NCBI GenBank assembly: GCA_009779135.1
Contig: WREW01000003.1
Location: forward strand, 1-64,000
From: Alphaproteobacteria bacterium
GTDB taxonomy: Bacteria; Pseudomonadota; Alphaproteobacteria; UBA9219
Length of the DNA stretch: 64,000 nt
Direction: 5' to 3'
Part shown: positions 1-8,423 of the stretch, one piece after another
Numbering within the stretch: position 1 is the first letter of the stretch
How the letters are laid out: every line of letters begins with the position of its first letter
Translations under genes and position numbers: made by a program
The notes under the pieces: generated by a model
The model's input: the letters and a program-made list of their open reading frames with translations, nothing else
Told to the model about the DNA's origin: nothing
Database searches by the model: none

Positions 1-540
1 GCCTTTGACAGATGTGCAAGAACCCAAGAACTTTCCCTTAAAGAAACTGAAGCAATTCTACGAAATAAGAAATCTGTCCAAACATTTGTAGATTCTTTCC
101 GCCAAGACAACCCTGTCAGCAAGCCAGCACCGGCAACGCAGAAACAACTCGCCGACGTTGTCGGTACTATAGGAAAAACTTTGGCCGTTTTTATCGCTGC
201 TGCGCAGCACATCCAAGAAACCCACGCCACCTTGTTGAAGATTCAATCCAACACCAATCCGGTAAAGACCATTGGTTGGAGTATTGTCGTTGGCGCTGGG
301 CTTATTGCGGTTGCTACTGTGGCGAATCCTTACTTGTCGGCAATCGCCGAGAAGCTAGGTTTCAAGAAAAGCGGGGACGAAGTTTCAAAACCCCAGAGCC
401 AATGCCCGCCCAACGTTTATATTTATCAAGCACCACAAGGCGCTTATTGGTTTCCTAAGGGCATGCCGCCTTTTCTTATACCCAGATACCCTGACGACGC
501 GGGGCCGCCTGATCAAGCAAAGCCCAAGCTTGAGCCTTAA
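1..540 (+). CDS. Unrecognised protein with one membrane segment (5' end missing)
   Basis: The frame is open from the first base to a TAA at 538-540, giving 179 residues with no start inside the window that must be used (a TTG at 181 is in frame but unconvincing). I do not recognise the family. The N-terminal half is charged and looks helical. A hydrophobic segment beginning at TIGWSIVVGAG (about residues 90-115 of the visible part) is probably one membrane helix. The C-terminal tail is rich in proline, tyrosine and aromatic residues (NVYIYQAPQG, PPFLIPRYP). This suggests a single-pass membrane protein with a disordered tail. It converges on dnaE with only two bases between the stop codons and no visible terminator. 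Coding is likely because the frame is long and composition is uniform; function is unknown. Confidence 0.6.
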   Translation, partial: AFDRCARTQELSLKETEAILRNKKSVQTFVDSFRQDNPVSKPAPATQKQLADVVGTIGKTLAVFIAAAQHIQETHATLLKIQSNTNPVKTIGWSIVVGAGLIAVATVANPYLSAIAEKLGFKKSGDEVSKPQSQCPPNVYIYQAPQGAYWFPKGMPPFLIPRYPDDAGPPDQAKPKLEP

Positions 541-542
541 TC

Positions 543-3500
543 TCACCACTCCTGAACCTCAAGCCCTTGGCCGATCTGGCGCAAGCCGGCCTTGAACTGG
601 GCTGTGAGCAAAAAGCCGCCAGGGAGTTCCATCTCGGCGCGGTCGTCATCCAGATCCAGCATCAGGCGGATTTTGCCACGGCCCTTTTGCGCCTGCGCAA
701 GCTTTGTTTTAAGGGCCGACACGATCGAGGCGTCATAGACCTTGATGCGCACGCCCTTGGCATGGCGCGCGGCCACATCCTCAAGCCGCTCAAAGCTGCG
801 CGCGATAAAGCGCACATCTTCGCCCTCGCCCCCTTGCGCATCGGCTTCCACGAGCAGCGCAACCCCGGGCTCCAGCATCGCGCGGCTTGAGGCTAAAAGC
901 TCGGCAAAGACCGTCATCTCGCAAGTGCCCGCCGCGTCCGAAAGCTGGACAAACGCAAAGCGGTTGCCCGAGCGCGCCGTGCGTTCCTGCTTGCCCATCA
1001 CAATGCCCGCAAGCTTAAAGCGGCTGGAGCCCGTCACAGAGCGCTTGCCCGTAATCTGCGTGCTGGCCACAACGCCCAGACGCTCAAGCAACGCGCCATA
1101 ATGATCCAAAGGATGCGCCGAAAGATAAAAGCCTAAAGACTGAAACTCTTTTTGCAGCCGCGTGGCCTCATCCCACGGCAAAGTCTGCGGCAAAGGCGGA
1201 TGCGTGCTTGCTTCTTCAATCAAGCCGAACATGTTAGACTGATCGCTTTCTTTTTCATCCTGCTTGGCGTTGCCGTATTTCAAAAGCACGTCAATCGCCG
1301 CCACCACTTGGGCGCGGTTAGGACAAAGCAAATCAAACGCGCCCGCCAAAGCCAGCCCTTCGATTTGCTTGCGGTTAATCACATGACAATCAACCCGCGC
1401 GGCAAAATCAAAAAGATCCCGAAAAGCGCCCGAGGCCTGCCGCGCCTGCACAAGCTGCTCCATCGCAACCGCGCCGACGCCTTTGATCGCCGCAAGCGCA
1501 TAGCGGATGGCGGCGTGGCCATTTTCCTGCATTTCAGGCTCAAAGGCGGGGCCGGAGCGGTTGACATCAGGCCGCAAAAGCGCAACCCCGTGCCGCACAA
1601 GTTCCTGCCTGTAAAGGCCAAGCTTGTCCGTATCACCCATTTCAAAGTTCATGGCCGCCGCATAAAAGGCGACAGGATAATTGGTTTTAAGCCATGCGGT
1701 CTGATAAGCGATCAGCGCATAAGCCGCCGCATGGGATTTGTTGAATCCGTAACCGGCAAACTTGTCGATCTGGTCGAAAATCCCCGAGGCCTGATCTTCA
1801 GGGATTTTGTTGATTTTGAAAGCGCCTTTGATAAAGGTCTCGCGCTGCTTGGCCATTTCCTCGGGCTTTTTCTTGCCCATGGCGCGCCGCAAAAGATCAG
1901 CGCCGCCCAGACTGTAACCGGCCAGAATCTGCGCCGCCTGCATCACCTGCTCCTGATAAATCAGAATGCCGAATGTGTCTTTCAAAATAGGCTCCAAAAG
2001 AGGATGCAGATAATGCACATCTTCCTGCCCGTTTTTGCAGCGTATATATGTGGGAATATTATCCATCGGTCCCGGGCGGTAAAGCGCGACAAGAGCGATG
2101 ATATCTTCAAACCGGTTGGGTTTAAGCTTGCGCAGCATATCGCGCATGCCCGCGCTTTCAAGCTGGAACACCCCTGTCGTATCGCCACGGCTTAAAAGAG
2201 CGTAGGTCTTTTCATCATCAAGCGGAATGTGCGCAAGATCAAGAGCGCTGTCCTTGATAAGATCAACGGCATTTTGAATGACATCAAGCGTTTTAAGGCC
2301 GAGAAAATCAAACTTCACAAGCCCTGCCGTTTCAACCATTTTCATGTTGAACTGCGTGGCCGGCAAAGCCGCCCCGGGATCGCGGTAAAGCGGCACAAGA
2401 TCCACAAGGGGCCGATCGCTGATAACAACGCCAGCCGCATGGGTTGAAGCGTTGCGGTAAAGCCCTTCAAGCTTGAGCGCAATGTCCATCATCTGGGCCA
2501 CTGTGCTGTCGCTTTCACGCAGCTCCTGCAGTTGAGGCTCCATATCCAAAGCCTGCTGCAGATTGATGGGATTGGCCGGATTGCTCGGCACCAGTTTGCA
2601 GATCTTATCGACATAGCCGTAAGGCATGGCCAGAACGCGCCCCACATCGCGCAAAACGGCCCGCGCCTGAAGCTTGCCATAAGTGATGATCTGCGCCACA
2701 CGGTCAGCGCCGTATTTTTCCTGCACATAGCGGATGGTCAGATCGCGCCGTTCCTGACAGAAATCAACGTCAAAATCCGGCATGGAAACGCGGTCGGGAT
2801 TTAAAAACCGCTCGAAAAGAAGCCCAAAGCGCAAAGGATCAAGATCCGTAATCAAAAGAGACCACGCCACCAGAGACCCCGCCCCCGAGCCGCGCCCGGG
2901 CCCCACCGAGACATTATTGTTTTTAGACCATTTGATAAAATCCGAAACAATCAGAAAATACCCGGGAAAACCCATCTTGATGATGACATCAAGCTCAAAG
3001 GCCAAACGCTCTTCATAGGGTTTGCGATTCTCTATGCCCAAAGCATCAAGGCGTTTTTGAAGGCCTTCCCATGCCTGCTTTTGAAGCTCCTGCACTTCCG
3101 TCTGGCCTTCCTGCATGGGAAAGGGCGGCAAAATAGGATGACGCGGCACCGGCATAAAGGCGCAGCGCCGCGCGATCACAAGCGTGTTGTCGCACGCTTC
3201 GGGAAGATCCGCAAACAGCTCGCGCATGGCTGTTGCTGATTTAAAATGATGGTCCGCCGTCAAACGGCGGCGCCCTTGATGCGCAACCAGAGTTTTATCC
3301 GCAATGCACATCAGCGCGTCTTGCGCTTCATACATGGCCACGTCGCCGAAATGCACATCATTGGTGGCCACCAAAGGCACATGAAAATCAAACGCCAGTT
3401 TGATCTGGGCTTCTTCAATCTTCTGTTCGGCCTGCCCTATTGTGCCGCCTTGATGGCGCCCGATTTCCATATAAAGACGATCCGGAAAAAGGGCCTGAAG

Positions 3501-4019
3501 CTGCTGCAGCCGCTCTTGCGCGGCCGCGTTCTGCCCTTCTAAAAGCAAGCGACCAACGGGGCCGTCCACCCCGCCCGTTAAAGCGATGAGACCGCCCGCA
3601 TGGCGCGCCAGCTCCTCATAGGTGACAAAAGCTTCCACGCGATCTTGGGCGATAAAAGACAGGGATACAAGCGCGCAAAGATTGCGATAGCCCAGCTCGT
3701 TCTGCACAAGCACGACAAGCTGGTCATAAGATTCGCGCCCTAAGGGAGGCTTGCTCATCTGCGCAGGGCGGATCAACGCAAGCTGGCAGCCGATAATGGG
3801 CTGCACGCCCGCCTGGCTTGCCGCCATGGCAAACTCAAGCGCGCCGAAAAGATTCCCTTTGTCCGTCAGCGCAACGGCTGCCATGTCCTGTTGCAGGCAA
3901 AGCTTGATAAGATCCGCGCGCGTCTTTTGTCCCTTGCCCTCGACAATGCAAATGGCCCCATCACTGAGGGAATAAGCCGAATGCACCCGCAAATGGATAA
4001 AATCAGCATGCGTCATCAT
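543..4019 (-). CDS. dnaE: DNA polymerase III subunit alpha
   Basis: Catalytic subunit of the replicative polymerase. At 1158 residues it is the usual length for DnaE1. The N-terminal PHP domain begins at FIHLRVHSAYSLSDG (about residues 7-210). The polymerase core carries the catalytic aspartates in PDFDVDF (about residue 412), preceded by the glycine-rich GPGRGSGAGSLV. The C-terminal part has a helix-hairpin-helix region (NRKQIEGLALAGAF) and an OB-fold region (FKLAGIVMGKQERTARSG). The start is one of two adjacent ATGs at 4019 and 4016; no strong ribosome binding site is visible. It lies 12 bases downstream of ssb on the same strand, so both are probably co-transcribed, placing two replisome parts together. 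The stop is two bases from the end of the converging gene at 1-540. Confidence 0.97.
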   Translation of the reverse strand: MMTHADFIHLRVHSAYSLSDGAICIVEGKGQKTRADLIKLCLQQDMAAVALTDKGNLFGALEFAMAASQAGVQPIIGCQLALIRPAQMSKPPLGRESYDQLVVLVQNELGYRNLCALVSLSFIAQDRVEAFVTYEELARHAGGLIALTGGVDGPVGRLLLEGQNAAAQERLQQLQALFPDRLYMEIGRHQGGTIGQAEQKIEEAQIKLAFDFHVPLVATNDVHFGDVAMYEAQDALMCIADKTLVAHQGRRRLTADHHFKSATAMRELFADLPEACDNTLVIARRCAFMPVPRHPILPPFPMQEGQTEVQELQKQAWEGLQKRLDALGIENRKPYEERLAFELDVIIKMGFPGYFLIVSDFIKWSKNNNVSVGPGRGSGAGSLVAWSLLITDLDPLRFGLLFERFLNPDRVSMPDFDVDFCQERRDLTIRYVQEKYGADRVAQIITYGKLQARAVLRDVGRVLAMPYGYVDKICKLVPSNPANPINLQQALDMEPQLQELRESDSTVAQMMDIALKLEGLYRNASTHAAGVVISDRPLVDLVPLYRDPGAALPATQFNMKMVETAGLVKFDFLGLKTLDVIQNAVDLIKDSALDLAHIPLDDEKTYALLSRGDTTGVFQLESAGMRDMLRKLKPNRFEDIIALVALYRPGPMDNIPTYIRCKNGQEDVHYLHPLLEPILKDTFGILIYQEQVMQAAQILAGYSLGGADLLRRAMGKKKPEEMAKQRETFIKGAFKINKIPEDQASGIFDQIDKFAGYGFNKSHAAAYALIAYQTAWLKTNYPVAFYAAAMNFEMGDTDKLGLYRQELVRHGVALLRPDVNRSGPAFEPEMQENGHAAIRYALAAIKGVGAVAMEQLVQARQASGAFRDLFDFAARVDCHVINRKQIEGLALAGAFDLLCPNRAQVVAAIDVLLKYGNAKQDEKESDQSNMFGLIEEASTHPPLPQTLPWDEATRLQKEFQSLGFYLSAHPLDHYGALLERLGVVASTQITGKRSVTGSSRFKLAGIVMGKQERTARSGNRFAFVQLSDAAGTCEMTVFAELLASSRAMLEPGVALLVEADAQGGEGEDVRFIARSFERLEDVAARHAKGVRIKVYDASIVSALKTKLAQAQKGRGKIRLMLDLDDDRAEMELPGGFLLTAQFKAGLRQIGQGLEVQEW

Positions 4020-4031
4020 TCTGGCGCCGCG

Positions 4032-4502
4032 CTAAAAGGGAATGTCATCATCCAGATCCGCAGCGGCAGGCGAGTCAAAAGAAGGCGCTGCCGCCCCGCC
4101 AAAACCGCTTTGTTCGGACGCCCCGCCGCTGTCACCGCCGCCGGAGCCGCCACGGCTGTCCAGCATGGTCAGCTCACCACGGAAAGGACGTAAAACAACT
4201 TCGGTCGTTGTACGTTCAGCTCCGTCCTTGTCCTGCCATTTGCGGGTTTCAAGCTGGCCTTCAATATAAACCTTGGCGCCTTTTTTCAAATAACGCTCGC
4301 AAACCTGAACGAGGTTTTCATTCATCACTGAAATGCGATGCCATTCGGTCTTATCCCGCCGCTCCCCCGTGGCGCGGTCTTTCCAGCTTTCCGATGTGGC
4401 GATGGAAAAGCTGGCCACCCGCCCGCCATTTTGAAAAGCCCTGACCTCAGGATCACGACCCAAATTGCCGATAAGTATAACTTTATTAACGCTGCCTGCC
4501 AT
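4032..4502 (-). CDS. ssb: Single-stranded DNA-binding protein
   Basis: Binds and protects single-stranded DNA in replication, repair and recombination, and recruits partner proteins through its C-terminal tip. The 156 residues start with the OB fold ([17 protein letters not shown], residues 3-19; [24 protein letters not shown]). A glycine/serine-rich linker (about residues 115-140) leads to the acidic tip DLDDDIPF, matching the classical partner-binding end. The ATG at 4502 has a good GGAGG site six bases upstream, which decides the start. It sits between metA and dnaE on the minus strand. In many alphaproteobacteria ssb lies next to uvrA; here metA separates them. Confidence 0.97.
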   Translation of the reverse strand: MAGSVNKVILIGNLGRDPEVRAFQNGGRVASFSIATSESWKDRATGERRDKTEWHRISVMNENLVQVCERYLKKGAKVYIEGQLETRKWQDKDGAERTTTEVVLRPFRGELTMLDSRGGSGGGDSGGASEQSGFGGAAAPSFDSPAAADLDDDIPF

Positions 4503-4560
4503 GTCTATCCTCCTTATTTAAGCTGCCTCACCATACCAGATACGCAAGAATGTGCAAGAC

Positions 4561-5478
4561 TTAGCCGATCTGCGAAATATCATACGGGGTTGTCTGATAG
4601 ACATGATAATTAAGCCAGTTCGAAAACAGCAAATTGGCATGCGCCCGCCATGTCGCCAGAGGCGTCTTTTTCGGATCATCATCAGGAAAATAATTATACG
4701 GAACAGCGGGATTTTCACCCTTTTCAAGGTCACGAAAATACTCATCCGCCAGCGTCATCGCGTCATATTCCATGTGGCCGAACACAAAAATATGCTTGCC
4801 CTTTTTAGACGTGACAATATGCGTCCCGACCATCGGCGAGACCACCAAAGGCTCAAGCTCTGCGCATTTGGCAAGCGCCTCCTCGTCAATACCCATCCAG
4901 CGTGAATGAGGCGTTAAAAAGCTCTGGTCAAAACCCCTAAGCAGCATCTTGAGGCCATTAAGCACCGTATGAGGATAAACGCCGGAGATTTTTCGATCCT
5001 TCGGGACTTTACCAATACCATAATGATGGTAAATACCCGCCTGCGCGCCCCAGCAAATATGCAGCGTTGAAGTAACGCTGGTGACCGACCAGTCCATAAC
5101 GGCGCAAAGCTCATCCCAGTAATCAACTTCCTTAAAATCCAAATGCTCGACCGGCGCGCCCGTTATGACAAGCCCATCAAACTTGTCGTTTTTTGCTTCC
5201 GAAAACGGCCTGTAGAAAGCCAGCAAATGTTCCTGCGGCGTATTTTGCGGAATATGTGAATCAAGCCTGATAAGATCAATATCGACCTGCAGCGGCGTAT
5301 TGCCCAAAAGCCGCAAAAGCTGGATTTCGGTTGTTATTCTTGTCGGCATCAGATTCAGGATAGCGATTTTAAGCGGACGAATATCCTGCGTAATCGCGCG
5401 GGTTTCGGTCATAACAAAAATATTTTCGCCTTCAAGCTTGGCGCGCGCAGGTAATTTGTTCGGTATCTTGATAGGCAT
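4561..5478 (-). CDS. metA: Homoserine O-acyltransferase MetA, predicted acetyl-CoA specific
   Basis: Acylates the hydroxyl of homoserine as the first committed step of methionine synthesis. The 305 residues match the family length. The glutamine-amidotransferase-like fold shows the nucleophile C142 in HICWGAQAG, and a conserved His/Glu region follows at GHMEYD. The residue known to set acyl-CoA choice is position 111: glycine gives succinyl-CoA use (as in E. coli) and glutamate gives acetyl-CoA use (as in Bacillus cereus). Here the run is TGAPVE with E111, so acetyl transfer is inferred in spite of the family name. It is followed after 58 bases by ssb and is divergent from uvrA across about 135 bases. 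I see no convincing SAM riboswitch in its leader. Confidence 0.93.
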   Translation of the reverse strand: MPIKIPNKLPARAKLEGENIFVMTETRAITQDIRPLKIAILNLMPTRITTEIQLLRLLGNTPLQVDIDLIRLDSHIPQNTPQEHLLAFYRPFSEAKNDKFDGLVITGAPVEHLDFKEVDYWDELCAVMDWSVTSVTSTLHICWGAQAGIYHHYGIGKVPKDRKISGVYPHTVLNGLKMLLRGFDQSFLTPHSRWMGIDEEALAKCAELEPLVVSPMVGTHIVTSKKGKHIFVFGHMEYDAMTLADEYFRDLEKGENPAVPYNYFPDDDPKKTPLATWRAHANLLFSNWLNYHVYQTTPYDISQIG

Positions 5479-5560
5479 GTTTCAGACTTGGCTTTCCTTA
5501 TATGAGGTTGAACAACATAGCCTTATTGGCTTGCGAGGGTCAACTAAGCCCCTATTTTAT

Positions 5561-5575
5561 GTTCCTTTTTTGTTC
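5561..5575. promoter_or_regulatory. LexA-binding SOS box upstream of uvrA
   Basis: The sequence reads GTTC, seven bases, GTTC, which is exactly the alphaproteobacterial LexA recognition pattern (GTTC-N7-GTTC). It lies 39 bases before the preferred uvrA start and overlaps or abuts the likely -35 region, the right place for repression. It predicts that uvrA is induced by DNA damage. It also lies in the divergent metA-uvrA gap, but about 83 bases from metA, so an effect there is less likely. Confidence 0.75.
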
Positions 5576-5606
5576 TTGAAATCCCTATGCTTTCGTACCA
5601 TATAGG
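5576..5606 (+). promoter_or_regulatory. Possible uvrA promoter
   Basis: TTGAAA at 5576-5581 and TATAGG at 5601-5606 resemble -35 and -10 boxes, though the 19-base spacing is long; CATATA at 5599-5604 gives 17. The SOS box directly abuts it. Transcription would begin near 5612-5614, which is at the second ATG of uvrA, so the message could be leaderless. Inferred from motif match only. Confidence 0.35.
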
Positions 5607-5613
5607 TCTGGCT

Positions 5614-8415
5614 ATGACCAAAACCACAAAAACAACAGAAAAAACAATCACGGTGCGCGGCGCGCGGGAGCATAACCTCAAAGACATTCATGTGCGCTTC
5701 CCCAAAGAGCAGCTTGTGGTGCTGACGGGTCTCTCCGGCTCGGGAAAATCCTCGCTGGCATTTGACACGATCTATGCCGAAGGACAGCGGCGCTATGTCG
5801 AGTCGCTTTCTTCCTACGCGCGCCAGTTTCTCGAGATGATGCAGAAACCGGATGTGGATTCCATCGAAGGCCTTTCGCCCGCTATTTCCATCGAGCAAAA
5901 AACAACTTCACGCAACCCGCGCTCCACAGTGGGAACTGTTACGGAAGTTTACGATTACATGCGTCTTTTATGGGCGCGCATCGGAATCCCTTATTCGCCG
6001 GTGACGGGACTGCCGATTGAAAGCCAGACTGTTTCACAAATCACCGACCGCCTGCGCGCTTTGCCCGAAGGCAGCCGCATTCTTCTGCTGGCCCCTATTG
6101 TACGCGCGCGTAAGGGCGAATACCGCGCGATTTTGCAGGATCTCCAAAAACAGGGCTTTTCCCGCGCCAAAATTGACGGCCATATTTATGATCTCGATCA
6201 GGCCCCTGCGCTGAACAAAAAAATCAAACATGACATTGCGGTTGTTGTAGATCGCCTTGTCATACGCCCTGATCTCGGCAACCGCCTTGCGGATTCGGTC
6301 GAGACCTGTTTGCGGCTTGCGGATGGTTTGATGTATGCGGATATTCTGGGCGAGAAATCCGAAACTTTGACTTTTTCTTCAAAGTTCGCCTGTCCCGTCT
6401 GCGGCTTTACGATCGAGGCAATTGAGCCGCGTCTTTTTTCCTTCAACAACCCGCAAGGCGCATGCCCCACCTGTGACGGGCTTGGCGAAAAGCTTGCTTT
6501 CGCGCCGGAGCTGATTGTCAATGACGAAAACCGCACGATTGAGGACGGCGCTTTAACGATGCTGTTTTCGGCCTTTTACCAGCACCCGCTTGCTTCCCTT
6601 GCGCGGCACTATAAACAAAGCCTTTCCACCCCTTGGCGGCAGTTAAGCGAGCCGTTTAAAAACGCCGTTCTTTTCGGCACGCAAGATGGCAGAAAACCGT
6701 TTGAAGGCGTAATTCCCAACCTTGCGCGGCGCTGGCGCGAAACAACGAGCAACTGGATCCGCGAAGAAATCGGAAAGTTTCAAACCTCAAGCCCCTGTGA
6801 ATCCTGCCACGGCATGCGTTTGAAGCCCGAGGCTCTGGCCGTCAAAATAGATGGGCTGAATATCAGCGAAGTGACATCCTTTTCCATTCAAAAAGCGCGC
6901 CAGTGGTTTACGGCGCTCGAGCATAAACTCACAAAACGCCAAAAAGACATCGCCGCGCGCATTCTTAAAGAGATTCAGGAAAGGCTAAGCTTCCTTGACA
7001 ATGTAGGCCTTTCCTATTTGACCCTGTCGCGGCAGAGCGCCTCACTTTCCGGCGGCGAGGCGCAGCGCATTCGTCTGGCCTCGCAAATCGGATCGGGTCT
7101 TACGGGCGTTCTTTATGTTCTGGATGAACCTTCAATCGGCCTTCACCAGCGCGACAATGACAGGCTTTTGGGAACGCTCAAACGCCTGCGCGATCTCGGC
7201 AACAGCGTGCTGGTGGTTGAGCATGACGAAGACGCCATCCGCGCGGCGGACTACCTGATCGATATGGGCCCGGGCGCAGGCATCCATGGCGGGAAGGTCG
7301 TGGCCGCCGGCCCTCCCTCTCAAGTCTTAAAGTCAAAAGACAGCCTGACCGCGCAATATCTTACAGGCAAAAAGAAAATTGCGATGCCTTCGCATCTGCG
7401 CAAGCCCAAACGCGGCCATTTTCTGGAAATGACGGGCGCGCGGGAAAACAACCTCAAAAACCTGCATGTCAGATTTCCTTTGGGCCTTTTGACCTGCGTC
7501 ACAGGCGTCTCGGGCAGCGGCAAATCAACGCTTGTGAATGAAACGCTTTACAAGGCCCTTGCACGCAAAATCAACAAAGCGCGTGAAGTGCCGGGCCGCT
7601 ACGACCACATCAAAGGCGATGATCTTCTCGACAAAATCGTTGCCATCGACCAGTCCCCCATTGGCCGGACGCCGCGCTCCAACCCCGCAACTTATACCGG
7701 CGCTTTTACGCCCATCCGCGAATGGTACGCCGCCCTGCCCGAAGCCAAGGCGCGCGGCTACGCCCCCGGGCGCTTTTCCTTCAACGTCAAAGGTGGCCGC
7801 TGCGAAGCCTGCGAAGGCGACGGCGTGATGAAAATCGAGATGCATTTTCTTCCCGATGTCTATGTCACCTGCGATGTCTGTCACGGACGTCGCTACAACC
7901 GCGAAACGCTGGAGATCACCTATCAAGGCAAATCCATCGCCGACACGCTTGAGATGACGGTAGAAGAAGGCGCCATTTTCTTCGCCGCCATCCCGTCCAT
8001 CCGCGAGCGGCTTGTAACGCTTGAGCGGGTAGGCCTCGGCTACATCAAAATCGGTCAGGCCGCGACCACGCTTTCCGGCGGCGAAGCGCAACGCATCAAG
8101 CTTGCCAAAGAACTTTCCCGCCGCGCCACAGGCAAAACGCTTTATATTCTTGACGAGCCGACAACAGGGCTTCATTTCGAGGATGTCCGCCGCCTGCTTG
8201 AAGTTCTTCATACGCTGACCGATCAGGGCAACAGCATGATTGTTATCGAGCATAATCTCGAAGTCATCAAAACGGCAGACCATATCATTGATCTTGGCCC
8301 CGAAGGCGGCGATGGCGGCGGCCACATTGTGGCTGAAGGCACGCCGCAGGAAATGGCCGCAAATCCCCAAAGTATAACGGGAACATATCTTGCAAACTAC
8401 CTGAAGCGCCACTAA
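5614..8415 (+). CDS. uvrA: Excinuclease ABC subunit UvrA
   Basis: Damage-recognition ATPase of nucleotide excision repair; it loads UvrB on damaged DNA. Two ABC modules are visible, each with a Walker A ([13 protein letters not shown] near the N-terminus and [13 protein letters not shown] near the middle) and a signature plus Walker B ([12 protein letters not shown] with [22 protein letters not shown] with [10 protein letters not shown]). Zinc-finger cysteine pairs are present (CPVCGF, CPTCDG, CESCHG, CEACEG, CDVCHG). Length of about 933-942 residues is normal. The ATG at 5587 is in frame, but it lies only 12 bases after the SOS box and upstream of the likely -10, so the ATG at 5614 ([11 protein letters not shown]) is preferred. 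The next gene starts eight bases after the stop and is probably co-transcribed. Confidence 0.97.
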   Translation: MTKTTKTTEKTITVRGAREHNLKDIHVRFPKEQLVVLTGLSGSGKSSLAFDTIYAEGQRRYVESLSSYARQFLEMMQKPDVDSIEGLSPAISIEQKTTSRNPRSTVGTVTEVYDYMRLLWARIGIPYSPVTGLPIESQTVSQITDRLRALPEGSRILLLAPIVRARKGEYRAILQDLQKQGFSRAKIDGHIYDLDQAPALNKKIKHDIAVVVDRLVIRPDLGNRLADSVETCLRLADGLMYADILGEKSETLTFSSKFACPVCGFTIEAIEPRLFSFNNPQGACPTCDGLGEKLAFAPELIVNDENRTIEDGALTMLFSAFYQHPLASLARHYKQSLSTPWRQLSEPFKNAVLFGTQDGRKPFEGVIPNLARRWRETTSNWIREEIGKFQTSSPCESCHGMRLKPEALAVKIDGLNISEVTSFSIQKARQWFTALEHKLTKRQKDIAARILKEIQERLSFLDNVGLSYLTLSRQSASLSGGEAQRIRLASQIGSGLTGVLYVLDEPSIGLHQRDNDRLLGTLKRLRDLGNSVLVVEHDEDAIRAADYLIDMGPGAGIHGGKVVAAGPPSQVLKSKDSLTAQYLTGKKKIAMPSHLRKPKRGHFLEMTGARENNLKNLHVRFPLGLLTCVTGVSGSGKSTLVNETLYKALARKINKAREVPGRYDHIKGDDLLDKIVAIDQSPIGRTPRSNPATYTGAFTPIREWYAALPEAKARGYAPGRFSFNVKGGRCEACEGDGVMKIEMHFLPDVYVTCDVCHGRRYNRETLEITYQGKSIADTLEMTVEEGAIFFAAIPSIRERLVTLERVGLGYIKIGQAATTLSGGEAQRIKLAKELSRRATGKTLYILDEPTTGLHFEDVRRLLEVLHTLTDQGNSMIVIEHNLEVIKTADHIIDLGPEGGDGGGHIVAEGTPQEMAANPQSITGTYLANYLKRH

Positions 8416-8423
8416 GCTAAGGC

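Noticed and set aside
1152..2195. 347-codon plus-strand ORF inside dnaE
   Set aside because: Shadow of the conserved polymerase gene on the other strand, with a composition dominated by basic residues.
5479..5586. Possible SAM-II/SAM-V riboswitch in the metA leader
   Set aside because: Alphaproteobacterial metA often has one, and GCAAGCC with nearby short repeats drew attention, but the pseudoknot core of these riboswitches could not be matched on the minus strand.
7525..8412. 295-codon minus-strand ORF inside uvrA
   Set aside because: It is the shadow of the conserved second ATPase module of UvrA; no start signal or recognisable domain.
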